Shown: positions 1 through 5,452 of the stretch, one piece after another
Position numbering within the stretch: the first letter of the stretch is position 1
How the letters are laid out: each line of letters opens with the position of its first letter
Assembly (NCBI GenBank): GCA_012517025.1
Contig: JAAYVT010000553.1
Span: 1 to 5,613, forward strand
Source: Phyllobacteriaceae bacterium
GTDB lineage: Bacteria > Pseudomonadota > Alphaproteobacteria > Rhizobiales > Ancalomicrobiaceae
DNA: 5,613 bases
Direction of reading: 5' to 3'
Made by a program: the position numbers and the translations under genes
Notes under the pieces: generated by a model
What the model saw: the letters and a program-made list of their open reading frames with translations, nothing else
Databases searched by the model: none
Told to the model about the DNA's origin: nothing

Positions 1-1516
1 CGCGCCGGCGACGCCCGCCGCCGCCCGCAAGGCCGACTTCATCGCCGCCGCACGCCGCGCCGCGCAGGCCGCCGTCGACACCGCCACGGTCGCCCCGACG
101 GTCGCTCCGAGCGATCGCCCGAGCGCCCCGGCCGCCGAGGAGCCGCGCGAGGAGAGCGCCGGCGCCCTGTCGCGGATCGGCAAGGTCCTGAAGAACCGCC
201 GTCGCCCGCTGGTGTTGGCGACCGCCGCGCTGGTGCTGGCGATCCTCACCCTCCAGGTGATCCCCGATCGCAAGGCGCCGGAGAAGACCGCCGAGGCGGA
301 AACCCGGATCGAGCGCAGCGTCGCCGCCACCGACACCACCGCGACGACGTCGGCCGCCCGGCCGGCGGAGACCGCCGCGCCCGCCGCCGACGCGATGCTG
401 AGCAAGACGCCGGTGACGACGCCGCAGGTCGGCTTCTCGATGCCGTTGGCGACCGACGGTTCGAAGCCGTCGACCCCCGCCGCGCCGTCCGCGGCGACGG
501 CCCCGACGACGGCCCCGACGACGCCGGCCACCCCGCGCCCGGTCGACCCGGCGGCTCGGGCGACCGAGGACGGCGCGCCGACCACGACCGGATCGATCCC
601 GACCACCACGCCGACCGCCCCGGACACCGCCGCCGCGACGACCGTCGCGACGACCGCCGCTCCGGCGACCGGCGAGGCGCTGCCGGAGAAGATCGGCTCG
701 CAGGAGCTGCGCACCGCCGCGACCGGCGGCGACCCGAAGGCGGCGCTCGAGGTGGCGTTGCGCTGGGCCGAGGGACGCGGCGTCGCCGCCGATCCCGCCA
801 AGGCGGCGGAATGGTATCGCAAGGCCGCAGAGGGCGGTCTGGCACCGGCGCAGTATCGCCTCGGCATCGCCTACGAGAAGGGGCTCGGGGTCGGCCGCGA
901 CACCGAACAGGCCAAGACCTGGTACAAGGCCGCCGCCGAGAAGGGCAACGTGCGCGCCATGCACAATCTCGGCGTGCTCTACGCCAACGCCCGCGACATG
1001 GCGAACGCCGTGCCGTGGTTCCAGAAGGCGGCCGATCACGGCCTGCGCGACAGCCAGTTCAACCTCGGCATCATCAACGCGCTCGGATCCGGCGTGAAGC
1101 AGGATCTCGCGGTGTCCTACAAGTGGTTCGCGCTGGCCGCCCGTCAGGGCGACGGCGAGGCCGAGAAGAAGATGACCGAGGTCGCCTCGCACCTCGACCG
1201 GGTGACGCTCGCCGCCGCCCGCATGGCGGTACAGACCTGGGTGCAGCGGCCGGCCGACCGGGCCGCCAACGACGAACCGCGCGGCTGGGGCGAAGCCACC
1301 GCCGCGAGCGCGCCGACGGCGGCCGATCCGACCGCCGAGGTGCGGCGGGCGCAGCAACTGTTGAAGACGATGGGGCTCTACGCCGGCTCGGTCGACGGCG
1401 ACGCCGGTCCCGGCACCAAGGCGGCGATCCGCTCGTTCCAGAAGAAGGCGGGGCTGCCGCAGACCGGCGAGGTCGACGGCGCGCTGCTGCAGGCGCTTTC
1501 CGGGCGGGCGCTCTGA
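1..1516 (+). CDS. podJ: PodJ-like polar localisation factor, 3' part (TM helix, Sel1 repeats, peptidoglycan-binding domain)
   Basis: Only the C-terminal 504 residues are present; the frame is open from base 2, so the start lies upstream and the GTG at 212, which falls inside the membrane helix, is not the start. Visible in order (residues numbered from base 2): a basic/Ala-rich segment containing ADFIAAARRAAQAA (about 11-24), a single membrane helix at about 69-87 after a KNRRR patch, a Pro/Ala/Thr-rich linker (about 100-230), four Sel1-type TPR repeats (about 245-386; the third is shortened in its loop), then a peptidoglycan-binding type 1 domain (about 445-500, with VDGDAGPGTKAAIRSFQ). This order is that of the PodJ family, in which a cytoplasmic coiled-coil part recruits polar proteins and the periplasmic Sel1/PG-binding part contacts the cell wall. 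The SYKWFALAARQGD segment in repeat four fits that family as I remember it. Orthology is inferred, because the diagnostic coiled-coil half is outside the window; a generic Sel1/PG-binding protein is the alternative. Confidence 0.85.
   Translation, partial: APATPAAARKADFIAAARRAAQAAVDTATVAPTVAPSDRPSAPAAEEPREESAGALSRIGKVLKNRRRPLVLATAALVLAILTLQVIPDRKAPEKTAEAETRIERSVAATDTTATTSAARPAETAAPAADAMLSKTPVTTPQVGFSMPLATDGSKPSTPAAPSAATAPTTAPTTPATPRPVDPAARATEDGAPTTTGSIPTTTPTAPDTAAATTVATTAAPATGEALPEKIGSQELRTAATGGDPKAALEVALRWAEGRGVAADPAKAAEWYRKAAEGGLAPAQYRLGIAYEKGLGVGRDTEQAKTWYKAAAEKGNVRAMHNLGVLYANARDMANAVPWFQKAADHGLRDSQFNLGIINALGSGVKQDLAVSYKWFALAARQGDGEAEKKMTEVASHLDRVTLAAARMAVQTWVQRPADRAANDEPRGWGEATAASAPTAADPTAEVRRAQQLLKTMGLYAGSVDGDAGPGTKAAIRSFQKKAGLPQTGEVDGALLQALSGRAL
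499..522 (+). repeat. 12-bp tandem repeat in the linker of the PodJ-like gene
   Basis: Two exact copies of GGCCCCGACGAC lie head to tail and encode the repeated Thr-Ala-Pro-Thr of the periplasmic linker. Related ACGACC/ACCACG triplet runs continue to about 660. This is simple-sequence DNA that could change linker length by slippage; it has no other visible role. Confidence 0.5.
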
Positions 1517-1524
1517 GCCCGCCC
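1502..1524. terminator. GC-rich hairpin between convergent genes
   Basis: GGGCGGGC (1502-1509) and GCCCGCCC (1517-1524) form a perfect 8-bp stem with a 7-base loop that contains the TGA of the PodJ-like gene. It begins two bases past the stop of the exporter gene on the other strand. It is placed where a shared terminator for two convergent genes would be, but neither strand has a T-tract after it, so intrinsic termination is doubtful. It may instead block RNA decay or simply be GC-rich coding sequence. Confidence 0.3.
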
Positions 1525-1525
1525 C

Positions 1526-2863
1526 TCACGCCGCCGTGAAGACCACCGCCGCCCGCCGTCCGATGACGCGGGCGAGGGTGAATCCGCGCGTCGCCAGGAA
1601 CAGCACGAAGCTCGCCCACAGGCCGTGATTGCCGAGGAGCGGCGCGAGCGCGGCCCAGGCGGCGAAGCCGGCGATGAGCGAGAGCAGCATCATCCGCGCC
1701 ATCTCGCGCGTCCAGGTGGCGCCGATGAACACCCCGTCCATCTGAAAGGCGAGAAAGCCGGCGAGCGGGGTGACGATCACCCAGGGCAGGAAGCGGACGG
1801 CGACCTCGATCACCTCCGGTGAGGTGGTCATCGCCGCGATCAGGGTCGGGCCGGCGAGGGCCAGCACCGTGGCGGCGACGGCGGCGGAGAGCCCCGACAG
1901 TCGCGTCGTCAGCCCGACCGCGCGGTCGAAGGCGGCGCGGTCGCCGGAGCCGACGGCCCGCCCGACGAAGGTCTCGGCGCTCGCCGCGAAACCGTCGAGG
2001 AACCAGCTGGCGGTCAGGAAGAACTTCTCCAGCACCGCGTTGGCGGCGAGCACCACCGCGCCCTGCGCCGCGCTCTGACGCGAGAAGAAGGCGAAGGCGG
2101 CGATCAGCGCGAAGGTGCGGATGGTGAGGTCGCGGTTGACCACGGCGACGGCGCGGAAGGCGGCGAGATCGAAGATCCGGGGCTGCTTCACCGGTCCCAG
2201 GCGGCGGCGCTCGACGAGCAGCAACACCAGCGACAGCGACAGCGCGACCGCCTCGGCGAGCACGCTCGCCTTCGCCACCCCGACGACGCCCTCGCGCCAA
2301 TGGAACGCCATCAGCAGGGCGGCGGCGACGTTGGTGAGATTGAGCGTGGTCTGCTGGACGAGCCCGAGCCCGGCGCGGCCGCGTCCGAGCCACCAGCCGA
2401 AGATCGCGTAATTGGCGAGGATCGCCGGGGCGGCGAGGAGGCGGGTCTCGACGTAGGCGCGGGTCGCCGCCCGCACCGCCGGTTCGCCGCCGACCACCAG
2501 CAGGCCGAGATCGACGATCGGCCGGGTGAGCGCGAGCAGCGCCAGCCCGCCGACGAGCGCGACCAGCAACGCCCGCAAGAGCACCGCCTCGGCCTCGCCG
2601 CGATCGCCGCGCCCGGTCGCCTGGGCGGTCAGCCCGGTGGTGCCGGCGCGCAGGAAGGCGAAGGCGGCGAAGATCAGATCGAACACCACCGAGCCGAGCG
2701 CGACGCCGCCCACCGCCACCGCGTCGCCGAGACGGCCGACCACGCCGGTGGCGACCAGTCCGACCAGCGGGGTCGTGAGATAGCCGAGCGTCATCGGCCC
2801 GGCGACGCCGAGCACGTCGCGGACGCCGAGGCGCCGCCCCGTCGTCGACGCGGTCGCGATCAC
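1526..2863 (-). CDS. dinF: MATE family efflux transporter, DinF subfamily
   Basis: This 445-residue multi-pass inner-membrane protein is the usual length of a MATE exporter (12 helices), which expels organic cations or drugs against a proton or sodium gradient. DinF-subfamily signatures are seen: FLRAGTTGLTAQATG (70-84), LDGFAASAE (289-297), QMDGVFIGAT (374-383) and GNHGLWASFVLFLATRGF (411-428). The frame stays open upstream to 3289, but the start is placed at GTG 2863-2861, which overlaps the stop of the preceding DUF6460 gene as GTGA. The next ATG (residue 24) would cut into helix 1. No good Shine-Dalgarno is visible, so translation probably depends on coupling to the upstream gene. Two positions that are Asp in E. 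coli DinF, in helix 1 (the LVDT motif) and helix 5 (NxxNxxLD), are Ala38 and Ala182 here. The substrate is unknown. Confidence 0.93.
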   Translation of the reverse strand: MIATASTTGRRLGVRDVLGVAGPMTLGYLTTPLVGLVATGVVGRLGDAVAVGGVALGSVVFDLIFAAFAFLRAGTTGLTAQATGRGDRGEAEAVLLRALLVALVGGLALLALTRPIVDLGLLVVGGEPAVRAATRAYVETRLLAAPAILANYAIFGWWLGRGRAGLGLVQQTTLNLTNVAAALLMAFHWREGVVGVAKASVLAEAVALSLSLVLLLVERRRLGPVKQPRIFDLAAFRAVAVVNRDLTIRTFALIAAFAFFSRQSAAQGAVVLAANAVLEKFFLTASWFLDGFAASAETFVGRAVGSGDRAAFDRAVGLTTRLSGLSAAVAATVLALAGPTLIAAMTTSPEVIEVAVRFLPWVIVTPLAGFLAFQMDGVFIGATWTREMARMMLLSLIAGFAAWAALAPLLGNHGLWASFVLFLATRGFTLARVIGRRAAVVFTAA

Positions 2864-3141
2864 CGGGCCCGGCCGGTCAGGCGCAGGATCACCCATACCG
2901 GCACCACCAGCACCGCGCCCCACAGCAGGTAGCGCAGCAGGTGCATCACCGCGTCGGTGCCGAAGTGCAGCACCCAGTCGACGAAGCGGTCGACGTTGCC
3001 GATCAGCCGGCCGACGAAGGTCACCGGATCGAGGCCGATGGTCTCCAGCACGAAGCCGACGACGATCGACAGGAACACCAGCCACAGGAGCGTGCGCAGC
3101 GGCGAGCCGCCGGTGAAACGCGTCAGATCGGTGCGATCCAT
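2860..3141 (-). CDS. DUF6460 family small membrane protein
   Basis: The protein has 93 residues. The N-terminal LTRFTGGSPLRTLL followed by a hydrophobic stretch and ETIGLDP matches the DUF6460 pattern known from Hyphomicrobiales; the function of that family is unknown. Two membrane helices are apparent at about 16-35 and 70-88, joined by an amphipathic segment (about 45-66). The ATG at 3141-3139 is preceded on its strand by GAGGA with an 8-base gap, a good ribosome binding site. Its TGA overlaps the GTG of the MATE exporter gene, so the two are almost certainly one transcript. By position it could assist or modulate the exporter, but nothing in the sequence proves that. Confidence 0.88.
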   Translation of the reverse strand: MDRTDLTRFTGGSPLRTLLWLVFLSIVVGFVLETIGLDPVTFVGRLIGNVDRFVDWVLHFGTDAVMHLLRYLLWGAVLVVPVWVILRLTGRAR

Positions 3142-3287
3142 CGAGACCGTCCTCGAGAGTTGCCGGATCGGACGGCCTTAGCACGCCGGTGCGGCAGGGT
3201 CGAGACGACGGCCCCCGCGCATTTCGCTTGAACGGCGCGCCGATCGACGGCATCTCGCGGACACCGTCCCTCTCCTCGCGAGGTCTC
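3142..3287. promoter_or_regulatory. Divergent intergenic region with promoters for the DUF6460-dinF pair and the methyltransferase gene
   Basis: These 146 bases separate two divergent starts and must carry signals for both directions unless transcription comes from further away. On the plus strand TTGAAC (3228-3233) with a 17-base spacer to CATCTC (3251-3256) is a possible -35/-10 pair, but the -10 is poor. On the minus strand the only AT-containing stretch is the GCTAAG-like sequence around 3176-3181, also a weak match. A 10-bp palindrome, CCTCGCGAGG (3274-3283), covers the ribosome binding site of the methyltransferase gene. I see no convincing operator for a named regulator. Confidence 0.35.
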
Positions 3288-4205
3288 ATGTCGCGCGTGC
3301 CCCTCTCCTCCGGCGACCCGATCGCCGACCGCCGTTTCGCCCACGCCCGCGACTACGCCGCGCGCGGCGAGCCGGGGGCGGCGGCGGAGGTGGCGGAACA
3401 GGCGCTGGAGCGGGTGCCGGGGTGGGCGCCGGGGTGGTTCCTGCTCGGCGAATTCCGCGAGGCGGAGGATGCCCGCGAAGCCGCCGTCGCCGCCTTCGAG
3501 CGGGCGGCCGCGCTCGATCCGGAGGATCGCTGCGGGGCGGGGCCACGGCTCGCCCGGCTCGGGGCGCGGCCCGCGCCGACGACGCTGCCGCCGGCGCACG
3601 TGCGCGACCTGTTCGACGCCTACGCGCCGCGATTCGAACGCAGCCTGGTCGATCGCCTCGGCTATCGCGGTCCCGAACTCGTCGCGACGGCGATCGAGGC
3701 GGTCGCCGGCGAGCGGCGTTTCGGGCGGGGGCTCGACATCGGCTGCGGCACCGGGCTGATGGCGCGGGCGCTCGCCGGGCGCGTGGCGCGGCTCGACGGG
3801 GTCGATCTGGCCCCGACGATGGTGACGATCGCGCGGGCGAGCGGGCTCTACGGCGAGGTCGTAGTCGGCGACGCGGCGAGCGAACTCGAGCGCCGGCCGA
3901 GCGGATCGCTCGATCTCGTCACGGCGGCGGACGTGTTCTGCTACGTCGGCGATTTCCGAGCGATCACGACGGCGACGGCGCGGGCGCTGGCGCCGGGCGG
4001 CCTCTTCGGCTTCACCGTCGAGGCGGGCGGGGCGGGCGACGAGCTGCGTCTGGTCGACAGCCTGCGCTTCACCCACGGACGCGGCTACATCGCGGCGGCG
4101 CTCACCGCCGCCGGGCTCGATCTCGCCCACCTCGCGGAAGGAACGCTGCGGCGCGACCGCGATCAAGACATCCCGGCCTTCGTCGTCGTCGCGGCCCGGC
4201 CGTGA
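3288..4205 (+). CDS. TPR repeat-containing class I SAM-dependent methyltransferase
   Basis: The product is a 305-residue, apparently cytoplasmic protein. Residues about 17-80 form two TPR-like helical repeats (AAEVAEQALERVPGWAPGW, then AVAAFERAAALDPED). A linker with LFDAYAPRFERSLVDRLGY (108-126) precedes a Rossmann methyltransferase domain: motif I GLDIGCGTG (148-156), motif II acid in GVDLAP (Asp173), DLVTAADVFCYVGD (209-222) and the post-motif ALAPGGLFGFTVE (233-245). The layout is that of the group annotated as predicted TPR-repeat methyltransferases (COG4976-like), whose substrate is not established. The frame is open back to 3189, but ATG 3288 is preferred: GAGG lies four bases upstream and the extra 33 residues look unlike a domain. 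No signal peptide or membrane helix is seen. It stands alone, divergent from the DUF6460-dinF pair and 135 bases before the lipoprotein gene. Confidence 0.9.
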   Translation: MSRVPLSSGDPIADRRFAHARDYAARGEPGAAAEVAEQALERVPGWAPGWFLLGEFREAEDAREAAVAAFERAAALDPEDRCGAGPRLARLGARPAPTTLPPAHVRDLFDAYAPRFERSLVDRLGYRGPELVATAIEAVAGERRFGRGLDIGCGTGLMARALAGRVARLDGVDLAPTMVTIARASGLYGEVVVGDAASELERRPSGSLDLVTAADVFCYVGDFRAITTATARALAPGGLFGFTVEAGGAGDELRLVDSLRFTHGRGYIAAALTAAGLDLAHLAEGTLRRDRDQDIPAFVVVAARP

Positions 4206-4340
4206 TACACTGGCCGACATCATGAACGCCACCTGAACGCACCACTCAGCTCTCGTGCATCCCGGATGGTGCATGGTGGCGCCGACGTCGAGAGACCGAG
4301 CCGCCGGTTCGGCTTCGACGCGATCGAACGAGTCGGACCG
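4206..4340 (+). promoter_or_regulatory. Upstream region of the lipoprotein gene with a direct repeat and a small hairpin
   Basis: TGAACGC occurs twice, at 4223-4229 and 4234-4240, eleven bases apart and so on the same face of the helix, as expected for a tandem activator or repressor site. Further down, CCGAGCC (4296-4302) and GGTTCGG (4306-4312) can form a 7-bp RNA stem (one G-U pair) with a 3-base loop, without a following T-tract. No clear -35/-10 pair is seen. The frame of the lipoprotein gene is open upstream to 4266, but that extension (MVHGG...) would bury the signal peptide, so it is taken as non-coding. Confidence 0.35.
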
Positions 4341-4817
4341 ATGAAGCCGCTTTCTCTCGCGCTGGTTCTCGCCTCCACCCTCGCCCCGCTCGGCCTCGCC
4401 GGCTGTCAGACGGCGGAAGGGGACGGCTACACCTATTCGTCCACCTACGAGGGGGCCGGCTACGAAGGCCCCGCCTACGACGGTCCCGTCTACGGGCGGG
4501 CGACCTACGGCAGGGTCTACGAGTCCGACACCGTCTACCGGGATCGCCCGGCGACCTATCGGCGCTACGAGCCCGCGACGCCGCGCTTCGAACCGCCGCC
4601 GCCGCCGCGCCGCTACGACCCGCCGCCGCAGGCCCGTTTCGTGCCGCCGCCACAGCAGCAGCGCCGGTTCGAGCCGCAGCCGCAGCCCCACTTCGCGCCG
4701 CCGCCGCACGGCGACGCCGGCACGCGCCGCTTCGAAGGGCCGGGACCCGGACACGCGCCGAACCGGCCTCCGACCGGCGGCGACGTCCCCTGGGTGCCGG
4801 GAACTCAGCCCCGTTGA
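4341..4817 (+). CDS. Tyr/Pro-rich low-complexity lipoprotein, function unknown
   Basis: The gene encodes 158 residues. A type II signal peptide is clear: MKP, a hydrophobic core (4-20) and lipobox LAGC with Cys22 as the lipidation site. Gln at +2 of the mature protein favours outer-membrane sorting by the general Lol rule. The rest is low complexity. About 30-76 is a tyrosine-rich run in steps of roughly five residues (YEGAG, YEGPA, YDGPV, YGRAT). About 82-134 repeats Arg-Phe/Tyr-x-Pro-Pro-Pro (RFEPPPPP, RYDPPP, RFVPPP, RFEPQP, HFAPPP). No enzymatic domain is seen. The ATG at 4341 was chosen because it starts the signal peptide directly; the ribosome binding site is weak (GGA about four bases upstream). 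It is probably co-transcribed with the glycine-zipper gene 84 bases downstream and may be an extended envelope or wall-contacting protein, which is inference. I do not recognise a named family. Confidence 0.85.
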   Translation: MKPLSLALVLASTLAPLGLAGCQTAEGDGYTYSSTYEGAGYEGPAYDGPVYGRATYGRVYESDTVYRDRPATYRRYEPATPRFEPPPPPRRYDPPPQARFVPPPQQQRRFEPQPQPHFAPPPHGDAGTRRFEGPGPGHAPNRPPTGGDVPWVPGTQPR

Positions 4818-4851
4818 AATCCGGGCCCGTTGAAATCCGGGCCCATTGAAA
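4810..4851 (+). repeat. 16-bp tandem repeat, about 2.6 copies
   Basis: The unit CCCGTTGAAATCCGGG is exact at 4810-4825 and 4826-4841, and a third partial copy follows at 4842-4851 (9 of 10 bases match). The first copy contains the TGA stop of the lipoprotein gene. Each copy presents TTGAAA (4814, 4830, 4846), which resembles a -35 hexamer, and each junction makes the palindrome GGGCCC. The repeat sits in the leader of the glycine-zipper gene. Recent duplication by slippage is likely; a regulatory role is possible but unproven. Confidence 0.85.
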
Positions 4852-4867
4852 CCAAATCCCGCGAAGT

Positions 4868-4886
4868 GCGTTCCGGAAGAGAACGC
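4868..4886 (+). promoter_or_regulatory. Inverted repeat GCGTTC-N7-GAACGC upstream of the glycine-zipper gene
   Basis: GCGTTC (4868-4873) and GAACGC (4881-4886) are perfect inverted arms around a 7-base centre that starts within the palindrome TTCCGGAA (4871-4878). The element ends five bases before the ribosome binding site GGAGGA (4891-4896). It could be an operator or a small RNA hairpin affecting translation. It is symmetric enough to note, but no regulator can be named. Confidence 0.4.
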
Positions 4887-4901
4887 GAACGGAGGATCCC
4901 G

Positions 4902-5288
4902 ATGAAGAAGCTTCTGTCCGGTCTGATGATCGCCGCCACGCTGGCGGGTGGTCTCGCCGCGAGCGTCGGTTCGGCCGACGCCCAGGATTGGCGCTATCGC
5001 CGTCCGCCGCCCGGCGGCTGGCATCACCACGATCGCGGTTGGAACGGCGGCGACGCCGCGGCCGCCGCGGCCGCCGGCCTGATCGGCGGCATGATCATCG
5101 GCGGCGCGATCGCCCAATCGCAGGCCGACCAGGGGTACGAGGACGACTACGTGGTGCGCCGTCGGCCGCAGCGGGTCTACGTCGACGACGAGGACTATCC
5201 GCGGGTGCACCGGACGCCGCATTGCCGGACCCTGATCAAGTACGACATGTACGGCAAGCCGTACGAGTTCAAGGACTGCGATCCGTGA
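4902..5288 (+). CDS. Exported glycine-zipper protein, function unknown
   Basis: The gene encodes 128 residues. A Sec signal peptide is clear: MKK, a hydrophobic core (4-20) and probable cleavage after ADA (25-27, before QDW). The mature part has a Trp/His-rich stretch (GGWHHHDRGWNGG, 38-50), then an Ala run and a glycine zipper at 52-70 (Gly59, Gly63 and Gly67 in GxxxGxxxG spacing) that could insert in or pack at a membrane. An acidic and basic region follows (79-104), then a tail with Cys108 and Cys126 (HCRTLIKYDMYGKPYEFKDC) that could form a disulphide in the periplasm. It resembles the many small glycine-zipper envelope proteins of Hyphomicrobiales, but lacks the BA14K-type C-terminus. ATG 4902 is chosen for the GGAGGA five bases upstream and the immediate signal peptide, although the frame is open back to the lipoprotein stop. 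Transcription probably ends at the hairpin at 5372-5409. Confidence 0.88.
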   Translation: MKKLLSGLMIAATLAGGLAASVGSADAQDWRYRRPPPGGWHHHDRGWNGGDAAAAAAAGLIGGMIIGGAIAQSQADQGYEDDYVVRRRPQRVYVDDEDYPRVHRTPHCRTLIKYDMYGKPYEFKDCDP

Positions 5289-5371
5289 TCTTCGCCACGG
5301 TCGCCGATCGGGAGCCCTGACCCGACCCCCCGGCGAACGTCCGCTTCCCCTCCCCCCGGGGCGCAGCGGTG

Positions 5372-5409
5372 GGGCCGATCCTTCCCGGATCGGCCCTTTC
5401 GTCGTTTTT
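5372..5409 (+). terminator. Rho-independent terminator
   Basis: GGGCCGATCC (5372-5381) and GGATCGGCCC (5387-5396) form a perfect 10-bp stem with loop TTCCC, followed by TTT and a five-T run at 5405-5409. It lies 83 bases past the stop of the glycine-zipper gene and is the best terminator in the window. It insulates the helicase gene that starts 43 bases further on. Confidence 0.92.
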
Positions 5410-5452
5410 CGCCCCTCGACGCACGGGCCTCGCTGCGGCTACCTCTGAGAGC

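Noticed and set aside
246..845. Minus-strand frame of 199 codons inside the PodJ-like gene
   Set aside because: It is an Arg/Ser/Pro-rich shadow of the Thr/Ala/Pro linker and Sel1 region, with no domain.
1074..2393. A 439-codon minus-strand frame overlapping the exporter and PodJ-like genes
   Set aside because: It is the exporter sequence read out of frame, runs into the PodJ-like gene on the other strand and is Arg-rich without a motif.
2864..3289. N-terminal extension of the MATE exporter to about 587 residues
   Set aside because: The extra 142 residues overlap the DUF6460 gene entirely and resemble no MATE N-terminus; the GTG at 2863 gives the family's normal length.
4222..4236. Five-codon leader peptide frame (ATG AAC GCC ACC TGA) before the lipoprotein gene
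   Set aside because: It has no ribosome binding site and no attenuator structure with a T-tract follows; chance occurrence is likely.
4815..4904. Lipoprotein and glycine-zipper gene as one gene split by a TGA (readthrough, selenocysteine or recent nonsense mutation)
   Set aside because: Both genes share a frame and no other stop lies between them, but the second has its own strong ribosome binding site and complete signal peptide, and the linker is repeat and leader DNA. A stop-free run of 28 codons is unremarkable at this GC content.
3123..5222. A 699-codon open frame on the minus strand across the methyltransferase, lipoprotein and glycine-zipper genes
   Set aside because: Its translation is Arg/Pro/Gly-rich with no domain and lies opposite three genes with clear motifs and signal peptides. 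Long antisense frames are expected in DNA this GC-rich.
4902..5288. Assignment of the glycine-zipper protein to the BA14K family
   Set aside because: The Ala/Gly-rich centre is similar, but the typical BA14K C-terminal Tyr/Ser/Arg motif is absent; the tail here is a two-Cys segment instead.
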